From assembly GCF_001305855.1 (NCBI RefSeq), contig NZ_LIXZ01000005.1, positions 102,412-166,411 on the forward strand: a stretch of DNA of 64,000 nt, in the 5' to 3' direction. The notes under the pieces are model-generated. The model had not been told where the DNA came from. It made no database searches and worked only from the letters and a program-made list of their open reading frames with translations. The stretch is from Rossellomorea vietnamensis. GTDB lineage: Bacteria > Bacillota > Bacilli > Bacillales > Bacillaceae_B. Positions within the stretch are counted from its first letter, which is position 1; each line of letters begins with the position of its first letter. Position numbers and translations under genes: made by a program. Positions 33,385 to 42,328 of this stretch are shown here, piece after piece.

Positions 33385-34015
33385 AAAGAGAAGGAGTATA
33401 CATGTCATTTCCACTGGTCAGCAATCAAGGGACGAATTGGTGAAAATCTCGAGAACCATTCACCCCTACATCGATATGCTTCATATTCGTGAAAAAAGCT
33501 GGACAGGAGCGGAGTTGGCTGAAGCGGTTGATGAATTAACAGCGGCGGGTGTTCCATTAAGGAAGCTGTACATCAATGACCGGGCAGACATCTCCTGTAT
33601 GAAACACGTCAGAGGGGTACAACTTGGCCATCATAGTGCACCTGTTGGCTTAGTGAAGGAAAGCTTTCCATCATTGAAAATCGGGGCATCGGTGCACAGC
33701 AAGCAGGAAGCACTCCTTGCATATGAACAAGGGGCAGATTTCCTTCTGTTTGGGAATGTATATGAAACAATGTCGAAACCCGGGAAACAAGGCACTGGGA
33801 TTGTTAGTTTGGAAGACATTGTTCTGAACATCCCCCTTCCCATTATTGCCATCGGGGGCATCACACCCGGACGAGTGGAAGACATTATAAGAACGGGTGC
33901 AAAGGGTATAGCGATATTGTCAGGTATCTTCCTTTCTCAAGACCCTCTTGATGCAGCAAGGGCTTATTATGAGGCAATCCATAAGGAGGTGAAACAGCTT
34001 GGCGAAACAATATGA
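33374..34015 (+). CDS. tenI: Thiazole tautomerase TenI
   Basis: A 213-residue TIM-barrel protein of the ThiE/TenI fold: [68 protein letters not shown] and IAIGGITP. TenI aromatises the thiazole tautomer made by ThiG. GGGAGA (33360-33365) supports ATG 33374. It overlaps both ykoC and thiO, in line with translational coupling. Confidence 0.9.
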   Translation: MEIEKRRSIHVISTGQQSRDELVKISRTIHPYIDMLHIREKSWTGAELAEAVDELTAAGVPLRKLYINDRADISCMKHVRGVQLGHHSAPVGLVKESFPSLKIGASVHSKQEALLAYEQGADFLLFGNVYETMSKPGKQGTGIVSLEDIVLNIPLPIIAIGGITPGRVEDIIRTGAKGIAILSGIFLSQDPLDAARAYYEAIHKEVKQLGETI

Positions 34016-35111
34016 CGTGTTGATCGTAGGGGGAGGAGTGATCGGCTGCTCCATTCTGTATCAGCTTTCCAAAAGAGGGAAGAAAGTATTGCTGATTGAA
34101 AAGAATCAATTGGCATCCAGAGCTTCAGGAGCTGCAGCGGGAATGCTTGGGGTTCAAACGGAATTAAAGGGAGGAAGCCCTCTCTATCGACTCGCGCAGA
34201 AAAGCCGCAATATGTACCCGGTTCTTGCACAGGAATTAAAAGAAGTAACAGGTATGGATATAGAGTATGTAGAAAATGGAATGATCAAAATGGCTTGGAC
34301 AGAGGAAGAGGCACAATCATTCGTAAGCGTTGCTTCCCAAACGGATGAGGGAGAGGGAGTAGAGTGGTTATCCCCTCTTAAGCTATCAGCCTTCGAACCT
34401 TATCTTTCGAAACAGGCGACAGGTGGTTTATTCATTCCACGGGATGGGAACGTATCGGCACCCAAGCTGACAGAAGCTTTGGGGCTCGCGTCAGTTAGAT
34501 TAGGGGCTGATGTCAAAGAGTATACGGATGTATATGACTTTATTGTGGAAGGAAGCAGGATATCGGGGGTTCAAACGTCTGTCGGTCCCCTCTATGCATC
34601 TGAAATAATCGTTGCTGGCGGTGCGTGGAGTCAATCTCTATTGGAGAGAATCGGTGTGACCATTCACTCTCATCCTGTCAAAGGGGAATGCTTTTCGGTG
34701 AAATATTCCCGGAAACTGGTGGAGAGAACCATTTTCACTGAAGGATGCTACATTGTTCCAAAGGTTGGAGGTCGATTTCTAATAGGAGCAACAGAACACG
34801 CTCATACCTTCGATGAAACCATTTCCGTAAGTGGAATGATGAATTTGATGAAGAAAGCCACAGATATTCTTCCCAACCTAATAGATGCCGATTGGGAAAA
34901 AGCCTGGTCGGGGATACGTCCTCAAACAGAAGGAGGACTTCCTATTATCGGAAGGAGCGAAAGGTGGGAAGGTCTCTCCATTGCAACGGGCCACTACCGG
35001 AATGGCATTCTCCTTGCCCCCGTAACAGGAATCATGATGGCAGACCTGATGGAAGGCAAAGAGAATCCATTACTACATTCATACAGGGGGAGTTTTAGAA
35101 AGTGGAATTAA
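33999..35111 (+). CDS. thiO: Glycine oxidase ThiO
   Basis: A 370-residue FAD-dependent amine oxidase. The N-terminal dinucleotide motif is VLIVGGGVIGCSILYQLSKRG, and the C-terminal FAD contact is GHYRNGILLAPVTG. It converts glycine to the dehydroglycine used by ThiG. TTG 33999 with AAGGAGGTG (33984-33992) is a strong start, overlapping the tenI end. Conserved block SRASGAAAGMLG fits the DAO family. Confidence 0.93.
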   Translation: MAKQYDVLIVGGGVIGCSILYQLSKRGKKVLLIEKNQLASRASGAAAGMLGVQTELKGGSPLYRLAQKSRNMYPVLAQELKEVTGMDIEYVENGMIKMAWTEEEAQSFVSVASQTDEGEGVEWLSPLKLSAFEPYLSKQATGGLFIPRDGNVSAPKLTEALGLASVRLGADVKEYTDVYDFIVEGSRISGVQTSVGPLYASEIIVAGGAWSQSLLERIGVTIHSHPVKGECFSVKYSRKLVERTIFTEGCYIVPKVGGRFLIGATEHAHTFDETISVSGMMNLMKKATDILPNLIDADWEKAWSGIRPQTEGGLPIIGRSERWEGLSIATGHYRNGILLAPVTGIMMADLMEGKENPLLHSYRGSFRKWN

Positions 35112-35305
35112 GGATAAATGGACAGCTCGTGACAGTGCCGGACACGATCACTACGATAGAAGATCTTTTAGATCATTTCAAACTGAAGAATCGAACAATT
35201 ATGGTTGAACAGAATCACACCATATTAAGAAAAGAAGAACATGTAAAGTCACCAGTTGAAAATGGAGATTCCATTGAACTGGTCCAATTTGTAGGAGGCG
35301 GTTGA
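35102..35305 (+). CDS. thiS: Thiamine sulfur-carrier protein ThiS
   Basis: A 67-residue ubiquitin-fold protein ending in the obligatory VGGG, whose C-terminal Gly is adenylated by ThiF and thiocarboxylated. GTG 35102 overlaps the thiO stop; GGGGGAG lies just upstream. Confidence 0.95.
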   Translation: MELRINGQLVTVPDTITTIEDLLDHFKLKNRTIMVEQNHTILRKEEHVKSPVENGDSIELVQFVGGG

Positions 35306-35306
35306 C

Positions 35307-36071
35307 ATGTTGAAAATCGGAAACTATTCATTTCATTCCAGATTATTGTTAGGAACGGGTAAATATCCTGATTTTGATATACAGAAAAAAGCGGTCGAGG
35401 TTTCTGGTGCAGAGATTCTTACGTTTACGGTAAGGAGAATGAATATATTTGAGCCCAATCAACCCAACTTCTTAGAAAAACTGGACTTGGAGAGCTATTC
35501 GTTATTACCGAACACGGCTGGGGCAAAAACTGCGGGCGAAGCGGTGCGGCATGCACAGTTAGCCAGAGCCTCTGGAGTTTGTGACATGATTAAGGTGGAA
35601 GTGATCGGATGTGATAAAACATTATTGCCCGATCCCGTTGAAACACTTAAGGCAACAGAAGAATTGATTAAAGAAGGATTTACGGTCCTTCCTTATACAT
35701 CCGATGATGTGGTTCTTGCAAGAAAATTGGAAGAATTAGGTGCTCATGCCATTATGCCCGGTGCATCACCGATTGGGTCGGGGCAGGGAATTGTGAACCC
35801 CGTAAACCTCCGTTTCATTATTGAGCAGGCAAACGTACCGGTCATCGTTGATGCAGGGATTGGATCCCCAGCTGATGCAGCATATGCTATGGAACTTGGT
35901 GCAGATGCTGTGTTGTTGAACACGGCGGTATCACAAGCGAAAGATCCGGTCAAGATGGCCAATGCCATGAGGCTTGCGATCGAAGGTGGCCGTTTTGGCT
36001 ATGAAGCCGGAAGAATTTCCCGTAAGCGCTATGCTTCAGCCAGCAGCCCATTGGAGGGGATGAGTGTTTGA
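35307..36071 (+). CDS. thiG: Thiazole synthase ThiG
   Basis: A 254-residue TIM-barrel enzyme: [11 protein letters not shown], the catalytic Lys in [16 protein letters not shown], and [29 protein letters not shown] with [13 protein letters not shown]. It builds the thiazole phosphate from deoxyxylulose phosphate, dehydroglycine and ThiS thiocarboxylate. AGGAGGCGG precedes the ATG; the next gene overlaps its end. Confidence 0.95.
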   Translation: MLKIGNYSFHSRLLLGTGKYPDFDIQKKAVEVSGAEILTFTVRRMNIFEPNQPNFLEKLDLESYSLLPNTAGAKTAGEAVRHAQLARASGVCDMIKVEVIGCDKTLLPDPVETLKATEELIKEGFTVLPYTSDDVVLARKLEELGAHAIMPGASPIGSGQGIVNPVNLRFIIEQANVPVIVDAGIGSPADAAYAMELGADAVLLNTAVSQAKDPVKMANAMRLAIEGGRFGYEAGRISRKRYASASSPLEGMSV

Positions 36072-37090
36072 ATGAGGAGAGGTATTCAAGACAAATCTTA
36101 TTTTCACCTATCGGAACAGAAGGCCAGGGGAAAATAATAGATAAACATGTACTTGTCATAGGAGCGGGAGCGCTCGGAACAGGGAACGCGGAAGTCCTCG
36201 TTCGTGCAGGCATTGGAAAGCTGACGATTGTGGACCGTGATTACGTTGAATGGAGCAATCTGCAACGACAGCAGCTCTACAATGAGCAAGATGCAAAAAG
36301 CCGGCTCCCGAAGGCGATAGCTGCCAAAAAGAGACTGGAGGAAATTAATTCAACGGTTGAGATCGAAGCACATATTCTGGATGTCATGCCGGAAGAATTA
36401 TTGAACATGAGCATGGGTGTGGACCTGATCATTGATGCTACAGATAACTTTGAAACGAGGATGATCATGAATGATGTGTCCCAAAAATATTCCATACCCT
36501 GGATTTATGGAGCATGTGTGGGGAGCTATGGTATTTCATTCACGATTCTTCCCGGTGCCACACCGTGCCTTCACTGTTTAATCGATGAAGTTCCGATAGG
36601 GGGCCTGACCTGTGACACAGCAGGAATCATCAGTCCCGCCGTCTCACAGGTGGTCGCCCATCAAACGACAGAGGCCCTGAAGATTTTGGTGGAAGACTAT
36701 GATTCTCTCACCCATAGGGTCGTATCTTTTGATTTATGGAAAAATGAACATACTTCACTTGATGTGAGGAAGTTGAAAAGAGAAGACTGTCCTTCATGTG
36801 GTGTTCACAGAACGTACCCAAGTCTTCAATATAAGAATCAAACCAAAACCGCCGTCCTGTGTGGACGTGATACAGTGCAAATCCGGCCTGCTTCAGGGCA
36901 CTCTGTTAACCTGATGGAAATTTCAAGAACACTTGAGAACCAAGGCAAACGAGTGGAAAGGAATCCTTATTTAATCAGATTCAAGGTCGATTCCTTCAAG
37001 GTCGTCTTATTTTATGATGGCCGGGCGCTTGTTCATGGAACAAAAGAAATTAAGGAAGCAAAATCAATTTATCATCGTTATTTTGGTTGA
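36068..37090 (+). CDS. thiF: ThiF/MoeB-type adenylyltransferase
   Basis: A 340-residue E1-like enzyme. ATP motif [21 protein letters not shown], Arg finger region [21 protein letters not shown], and two CxxC zinc pairs (CLHC, CPSC). It adenylates ThiS. It carries a C-terminal extension (~residues 270-340) that I cannot assign; some MoeB/ThiF proteins have a rhodanese here, but no rhodanese signature is visible. TTG 36068 overlaps the thiG stop. Confidence 0.9.
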   Translation: MNEERYSRQILFSPIGTEGQGKIIDKHVLVIGAGALGTGNAEVLVRAGIGKLTIVDRDYVEWSNLQRQQLYNEQDAKSRLPKAIAAKKRLEEINSTVEIEAHILDVMPEELLNMSMGVDLIIDATDNFETRMIMNDVSQKYSIPWIYGACVGSYGISFTILPGATPCLHCLIDEVPIGGLTCDTAGIISPAVSQVVAHQTTEALKILVEDYDSLTHRVVSFDLWKNEHTSLDVRKLKREDCPSCGVHRTYPSLQYKNQTKTAVLCGRDTVQIRPASGHSVNLMEISRTLENQGKRVERNPYLIRFKVDSFKVVLFYDGRALVHGTKEIKEAKSIYHRYFG

Positions 37091-37107
37091 AAGAGGAGTG
37101 AAGATAG

Positions 37108-37911
37108 ATGGTGAATAAAGTGTTGACGATTGCAGGATCGGATAGCGGTGGAGGCGCGGGCATTCAAGCGGATCTAAAAACCTTTCACCAGTGTCATGTC
37201 TATGGTATGTCTGCCATTACAGCCGTGACAGCTCAAAATACAAAAGGTGTGCAGGGTATATTTCCATTGACGGCATCAATAGTGTTGGAACAATTAACCT
37301 CAGTAGCGGAAGATTTACCTCCCCAAGCCGTAAAAACCGGAATGTTGGTGAATGATGAGATCATTGCATCTGTTGCGGATTTCGCCAGCTCCTCCGGTTG
37401 GGAGAACCTTATAGTCGATCCTGTGATGATTGCGAAAGGGGGAGCTTCTTTGTTGGAAGACAAATCCATAGACACATTGATCAATTGTCTAATACCGATT
37501 GCTTACGTCATCACTCCCAATATTCCTGAAGCAGAAATATTAACGGGAAGAGAGATACTGAATGTTGATGATTGCAGGAGAGCTGCGGAGGACCTATACA
37601 AGATGGGGGCCAAGCATGTAGTCATTAAAGGGGGGCACCAGCCTGATACTTTATATGCTACTGACGCTCTTTATGACGGCAAAGAATTTTATGAGTTTAC
37701 GAGTCCAAGAGTCTCTACGCCCCATACGCATGGAACAGGCTGTACGTTCTCTGCAGTCCTCACGGCAGAACTGGCAAAAGGGCACACCGTCTATGATTCA
37801 GTCCGGACGGCCAAGGAGTTTATTACAGCTGCCATCACGCATTCACTTGGGATCGGGAGTGGACATGGCCCAACAAATCATTGGGCGTATCATGAAGGAG
37901 TGAAAGTATGA
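37108..37911 (+). CDS. thiD: HMP kinase / HMP-phosphate kinase ThiD
   Basis: A 267-residue ribokinase-fold enzyme: AGSDSGGGAGIQADLKTF at the N-terminus, ITAVTAQNT, MLVNDEII, VDPVMIAKGG, ITPNIPEAEIL and the GTGCTFSAVLTAELAKG anion hole. It phosphorylates hydroxymethylpyrimidine twice, using HMP delivered by TenA/YkoEDC. AGAGGAGTGAAG precedes the ATG. It overlaps thiE. Confidence 0.94.
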   Translation: MVNKVLTIAGSDSGGGAGIQADLKTFHQCHVYGMSAITAVTAQNTKGVQGIFPLTASIVLEQLTSVAEDLPPQAVKTGMLVNDEIIASVADFASSSGWENLIVDPVMIAKGGASLLEDKSIDTLINCLIPIAYVITPNIPEAEILTGREILNVDDCRRAAEDLYKMGAKHVVIKGGHQPDTLYATDALYDGKEFYEFTSPRVSTPHTHGTGCTFSAVLTAELAKGHTVYDSVRTAKEFITAAITHSLGIGSGHGPTNHWAYHEGVKV

Positions 37912-38552
37912 ATCTTAGAGACTCTTTAAAGCTATATTTGGTGATGGGCAGCAAGGATTGTGAAACGTCTCCTGCCCGTGTATTGGAAGAGGCACTCTCA
38001 GGCGGAGTCACCATGTTTCAATTTCGCGAAAAGGGGATTCGTTGTCTGAAAGGGAAGCCCATGATAGAACTCGCTCTTGAACTCCAACAATTGTGTCAAA
38101 GGCACAGTGTTCCTTTTATCATCAATGACGATGTGGAGCTCGCTTTGTCATTGAACGCAGATGGTGTACATATAGGGCAGGAAGACGAATCCATCGGGGT
38201 TGTCCGTAAAAAAATCGGGGATAAAATACTTGGGGTCTCTGCCCATAATGTAAGGGAAGCCAAGCTCGCACTAGAATCAGGTGCGGATTATCTTGGAGTC
38301 GGTCCAATGTTTCATACGACAACAAAGGATGATTGTAGAATCGTCCAAGGGCCAAAAGTGATTGAATCAATGAGAGCGGAGGGGATTCGTCTCCCCTTGG
38401 TCGGTATTGGAGGAATCCACTACGGGAATGTCCAAGAGATAATGGAAGCAGGTGCAGATGGTGTAGCGATCATCTCAGCAATTTCAAAACAGCCAGAGCA
38501 AACCCACAAAATCTTTCAAAATGTCCAAAATAGTCTTTTACAATCAATGTAG
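37908..38552 (+). CDS. thiE: Thiamine-phosphate synthase ThiE
   Basis: A 214-residue TIM barrel: LYLVMGSKD, TMFQFREKGI, FIINDDVELAL, GVHIGQEDE, LGVSAHNVREA, GADYLGVGPMFHTTTKDD and VGIGGIHYGN. It couples HMP-PP with thiazole phosphate. It is the last thiamine gene; no clear terminator separates it from tcyP. thiC is absent from the operon, so HMP must come from salvage or a separate locus. Confidence 0.95.
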   Translation: MNLRDSLKLYLVMGSKDCETSPARVLEEALSGGVTMFQFREKGIRCLKGKPMIELALELQQLCQRHSVPFIINDDVELALSLNADGVHIGQEDESIGVVRKKIGDKILGVSAHNVREAKLALESGADYLGVGPMFHTTTKDDCRIVQGPKVIESMRAEGIRLPLVGIGGIHYGNVQEIMEAGADGVAIISAISKQPEQTHKIFQNVQNSLLQSM

Positions 38553-38608
38553 ATGAACTTTTATCGGACAAAGCAACATATCTTCCCCTCCCCTATCATA
38601 CTATAAAG

Positions 38609-38622
38609 TAGACCCCGGTCTA
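38609..38622. promoter_or_regulatory. Short dyad upstream of tcyP
   Basis: TAGACC and GGTCTA flank CC, between a possible -10 (TACTAT) and the tcyP RBS. It could be an operator; CymR, the usual tcyP repressor in B. subtilis, has a different site, so the binding protein is unknown. Confidence 0.4.
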
Positions 38623-38660
38623 ACTTGTTTCATCATCAACGATAAGAGGGAGGGTCTTGA

Positions 38661-40046
38661 ATGAATGTCTGGTTTGTTTTATTGAACATTTTGGTGTTTC
38701 TTGTTCTCATTGGTGTACTACTTCATATGCAAAGAAAAAATGTTTCATTTTCAAAACGGGTGTTTGCCGCGCTCGGAATGGGAATTGTTTTCGGTCTCGG
38801 TTTACAGTGGGTGTATGAGGCGGGGGATGAAAATGTCACCCAATCGATTGAATGGTTCAATATTGTCGGAACAGGCTATATAAAGCTTCTGCAAATGATT
38901 GTCATGCCACTAGTGTTTGTGTCAATCCTTTCAGCTTTTACAAAATTGAAACGATCTTCTAACCTTGGAAAGATTTCTGTATTGATCATCGGTTTGCTCG
39001 TTGGAACGACTGCGGTTGCGGCTGCAGTCGGAATTGCAACAACCGCAGCATTTGATTTGGAAGCCATCCAAATCGATCAAGGAAATGCCGAAGCGGCCAG
39101 GGGTGTCCAGTTAGAGGAAAGGGCAGCGGCATTGGAAGGTCAAAGTTACCCACAAAAGATCCTGGAGCTCTTACCCCAAAATCCATTCCTTGATTTGACC
39201 GGTGAAAGAGCCACGTCGACAATTGCTGTCGTGATCTTTGCAGCCTTCATCGGAATCGCCTATTTAGGGGTACAGCGAAAGGAACCAGATACGGCTGAAT
39301 TCTTCAAAAAAATCGTGGATTCAATCTATGCGGTCGTGATGAGAATCGTGACCCTGGTGTTAAGGCTGACGCCATTCGGTGTGTTAGCCATTATGGCGAA
39401 AACAGTGGCACTCAGTGATTTCGATGCCATCATGAAACTTGGTGAATTTGTGGGAGCCTCCTATATTGCATTGATTATCATGTTCTTGATCCATTTGATC
39501 TTGTTGACTCTTACGGGACTCAATCCGATTACGTACGTGAAGAAAGTGCTGCCTGTATTGGTGTTTGCCTTTACGTCAAGGTCCAGTGCAGGAACTTTAC
39601 CACTTAACATTCAAACTCAGAAAAATAAACTGGGTGTATCAGAAGGGATTGCCAACTTCTCTGGATCTTTCGGATTATCCATCGGGCAAAATGGATGTGC
39701 AGGTGTGTACCCGGCAATGCTTGCCGTCATGATTGCTCCGACGGTTGGCATTGACCCATTAACCCCTTCATTTATCTTTACACTTATTGCTGTTGTTGCA
39801 ATCAGTTCCTTCGGTGTCGCCGGAGTTGGTGGCGGTGCTACATTTGCCGCTATCCTCGTCCTATCTGCCATGGATCTGCCTATTGCGCTAGCGGGTCTAT
39901 TGATTTCGATCGAACCTTTAATCGACATGGGGCGGACAGCCGTTAATGTGAGTGGTGCGATGACATCGGGAATCATAACGAGTAAAGTCACAGGAGATTT
40001 GGATACCGAGACGTATAATAAAGAATTAATTGAAGCGGAAGCTTAA
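38661..40046 (+). CDS. tcyP: L-cystine symporter TcyP
   Basis: A 461-residue DAACS-family secondary transporter with ~8 TM helices. It shows LLQMIVMPLVFVSILSAF, the serine-rich hairpin SRSSAGTLPLNIQ, and the substrate/Na site region GQNGCAGVYPAM plus GVAGVGGGATFAAILVLSAMDLP. Long and close to B. subtilis TcyP (~463). It imports cystine, fitting the sulfur need of the preceding thiamine genes, but it has its own upstream region. GAGGGAGGG precedes the ATG. Confidence 0.92.
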   Translation: MNVWFVLLNILVFLVLIGVLLHMQRKNVSFSKRVFAALGMGIVFGLGLQWVYEAGDENVTQSIEWFNIVGTGYIKLLQMIVMPLVFVSILSAFTKLKRSSNLGKISVLIIGLLVGTTAVAAAVGIATTAAFDLEAIQIDQGNAEAARGVQLEERAAALEGQSYPQKILELLPQNPFLDLTGERATSTIAVVIFAAFIGIAYLGVQRKEPDTAEFFKKIVDSIYAVVMRIVTLVLRLTPFGVLAIMAKTVALSDFDAIMKLGEFVGASYIALIIMFLIHLILLTLTGLNPITYVKKVLPVLVFAFTSRSSAGTLPLNIQTQKNKLGVSEGIANFSGSFGLSIGQNGCAGVYPAMLAVMIAPTVGIDPLTPSFIFTLIAVVAISSFGVAGVGGGATFAAILVLSAMDLPIALAGLLISIEPLIDMGRTAVNVSGAMTSGIITSKVTGDLDTETYNKELIEAEA

Positions 40047-40055
40047 AATGGTCGG

Positions 40056-40088
40056 GCTGGCTCATATTTTGATGAGCCAGCTTGTTTA
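40056..40088 (+). terminator. Intrinsic terminator after tcyP
   Basis: GCTGGCTCAT / ATGAGCCAGC with a 6-base loop and TTGTTTA tail. Confidence 0.8.
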
Positions 40089-40165
40089 GTGAAAAAGGGA
40101 AATTTACATATTTTCGAGTATTTATAATTGAAAATTCAGACTATATTCATTACTATAGAAATAAC

Positions 40166-40183
40166 ATACCGACCGGTTAGTAT
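40166..40183. promoter_or_regulatory. Predicted TetR operator 1 of the acyl-CoA cluster
   Basis: ATACCGACCGGTTAGTAT is an imperfect palindrome (ATAC..ACCGGT..GTAT). A copy differing by one base lies at 44564. It sits ~40 bases before the first SDR gene's start region. The TetR gene lies within the cluster. Binding is inferred. Confidence 0.75.
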
Positions 40184-40223
40184 CTTAGGTGTGTGGAAAC
40201 TTTATGAAACGGGAGGCAGGCAT

Positions 40224-40997
40224 ATGCATGTAAAGGACTTGTTTGATTTATCTGGAAAGGTGGCGCTGGTGACTGGTGGAGGCAGGGGCCTCGGGAAGCA
40301 GATCGCCACCGGATTTGCTGAAGCAGGGGCAAATGTTGTCGTCTGTTCGAGAAATGTAGAAGCATGTGATGATGTCAAAAAGGATTTAGAGGGTATGGGT
40401 GTTCAGGCTCTATCTTTTCAATGTGATGTTACGAATCCGGAAGACGTCGCGAGGGTGGTGAATGAAACCAAAGAAGCGTTTGGCCGCATCGACATCCTGG
40501 TGAATAACAGCGGGGCTTCATGGGGGGCTCCTGCAGAAGAAATGCCCCTTGAAGCATGGCATAAAGTCATGAACGTAAATGTGAATGGGACCTTCATTAT
40601 GTCACAGGCAGTCGGAAAGCTGATGCTTGAACAACAGGAAGGGAAAATCATCAATATCGCATCTGTAGCAGGTCTTCAGGGTACGGACCCAAGGTATATG
40701 GATGCCATCGGCTATAGTACAAGTAAAGCAGCCGTCATCAATTTCACGAAGGATCTTGCCGTGAAGTGGGGCTCTCGGGGCATCCATGTCAATGCGATCG
40801 CACCAGGCTTCTTTCCGACAAAAATGTCAAAAGGAATCCTCTCCCATGCGGGGGAAGCCATTTTAGAAGGTACGCCATTAAATCGATTTGGCAGCGAAGA
40901 TGATTTAAAAGGAGCGGCTCTATACCTTGCTTCCCGTGCTTCTGATTTTGTAACGGGTTCGGTCCTTGTGGTGGATGGCGGCTCATCGGCCATGTAG
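40224..40997 (+). CDS. SDR-family oxidoreductase, first gene of acyl-CoA cluster
   Basis: A 257-residue classical SDR: NAD(P) motif VTGGGRGLGKQIA, NNSGASWG (variant of NNAG), catalytic YSTSKAA with Ser upstream in IASVAGLQ, and C-terminal GSVLVVDGGSSAM. It probably interconverts 3-hydroxy- and 3-ketoacyl-CoA or a related secondary alcohol of the substrate. ATG 40224 is set by ACGGGAGG; a longer frame upstream would run through the operator. The nearest dinucleotide-specificity residue (SRN after the second strand) suggests NADP. Confidence 0.9.
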   Translation: MHVKDLFDLSGKVALVTGGGRGLGKQIATGFAEAGANVVVCSRNVEACDDVKKDLEGMGVQALSFQCDVTNPEDVARVVNETKEAFGRIDILVNNSGASWGAPAEEMPLEAWHKVMNVNVNGTFIMSQAVGKLMLEQQEGKIINIASVAGLQGTDPRYMDAIGYSTSKAAVINFTKDLAVKWGSRGIHVNAIAPGFFPTKMSKGILSHAGEAILEGTPLNRFGSEDDLKGAALYLASRASDFVTGSVLVVDGGSSAM

Positions 40998-41030
40998 CAA
41001 GTGAAACTAAAATAAGGAAGGAAGGATGTC

Positions 41031-42260
41031 ATGGAGTTCTCCTACTCTCCGAAAGTACAAGAATATCAAAATAAGCTATCCCGTTTTATGGAAGATTACG
41101 TTTACCCGAATGAATCATTATACGAGGAACAGCTTAATAGGCAAGGAACCCGTTGGAGCGCCGTCCCGTCCATCATGGAAGAATTAAAATCCGAAGCAAG
41201 GAAACAAGGGTTGTGGAACTTATTTCTACCCGATAGCGAGTATGGGGCAGGGTTAAGTAATGTTGAATATGCGCCGCTCTGTGAGATCATGGGAAGGTCC
41301 CTGATCGGTCCGGAAGTATTCAACTGCAACGCTCCTGACACAGGAAATATGGAAGTGTTAGAGCGCTACGGTACACAGGAACAAAAGGATAGCTACCTTA
41401 TACCGCTCCTTGAGGGAAAGATCCGATCTTGCTTCTCCATGACCGAGCCGGAAGTCGCTTCTTCCGATGCCACAAACATAAAGGCAAGTATCGTTCGGGA
41501 AGGAGATGAATACGTCATCAATGCCAGGAAATGGTGGTCATCAGGCGCTGGCGATCCCAGATGTAATTTCTCCATATTGATGGGGAAAACAGACCCTAAT
41601 GCAAGTCGCCATGAACAGCAATCGATGATCATCGTACCATTGGACGCGGAGGGCGTGAAAATCGAGCGGATGCTGCCTGTCTTTGGATACGATCATGCTC
41701 CGCATGGACACGGTGAAATCACCTTTACCGATGTCCGGGTGCCCGTGGAAAATATGATCTGGGCAGAGGGCAAAGGTTTTGCCATTGCGCAGGGACGGTT
41801 AGGTCCAGGCAGGATCCATCATTGCATGCGTTTGATCGGTGCAGCGGAAAGAGCGCTTGAAGAATTATGTAAGCGTGTTCAAGACAGGGAAGCTTTCGGT
41901 AAGGCGCTCTCAACCCAGGGGGTCGTCATGGAATGGATCGCAGATTCACGAATCGAAATCGAACAGGCTCGCCTCCTGACCATGAAAGCCGCTTACATGA
42001 TGGATACCGTCGGGAATAAATCTGCCAAACAGGAAATCGCGATGATCAAAGTAGTTGCGCCTTCTATGGCATTGCGTGTCATAGACAGGGCCATTCAGGC
42101 ATTTGGGGCGGCCGGGGTATCAGGTGATCATTCAATGGCGGCACAATGGGCGAACGCCAGAACATTACGACTTGCCGACGGACCTGATGAAGTACATCGT
42201 GCCCAACTCGCAAAATTAGAGCTGAAGAAATATCAAAAAGCCTCTCCGGTAGAAAGCTAG
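41031..42260 (+). CDS. Acyl-CoA dehydrogenase resembling the dehydrogenase half of ACAD10/ACAD11
   Basis: A 409-residue FAD enzyme. It matches mammalian ACAD10/11 as I recall them over long blocks: [84 protein letters not shown] and ADGPDEVH. This is a distinct branch from FadE/BcdH enzymes. In mammals that domain works with a fused kinase on 4-hydroxyacyl-CoA via a 4-phospho intermediate. Here a separate kinase-like gene lies at 45038. GGAAGGAAGG precedes the ATG. Confidence 0.88.
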   Translation: MEFSYSPKVQEYQNKLSRFMEDYVYPNESLYEEQLNRQGTRWSAVPSIMEELKSEARKQGLWNLFLPDSEYGAGLSNVEYAPLCEIMGRSLIGPEVFNCNAPDTGNMEVLERYGTQEQKDSYLIPLLEGKIRSCFSMTEPEVASSDATNIKASIVREGDEYVINARKWWSSGAGDPRCNFSILMGKTDPNASRHEQQSMIIVPLDAEGVKIERMLPVFGYDHAPHGHGEITFTDVRVPVENMIWAEGKGFAIAQGRLGPGRIHHCMRLIGAAERALEELCKRVQDREAFGKALSTQGVVMEWIADSRIEIEQARLLTMKAAYMMDTVGNKSAKQEIAMIKVVAPSMALRVIDRAIQAFGAAGVSGDHSMAAQWANARTLRLADGPDEVHRAQLAKLELKKYQKASPVES

Positions 42261-42328
42261 GAAGAGAGAGTGATGGATGATTAAACTATTAGAAAAATTA
42301 ACCAATCAATAACGGAAGGAATGATTAT

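Noticed and set aside
42277..42312. 11-codon frame between the ACAD11-like gene and the ligase (ATGATTAAACTATTAG...)
   Set aside because: Too short and without similarity; the ligase has its own RBS. A leader peptide cannot be excluded but is unsupported.
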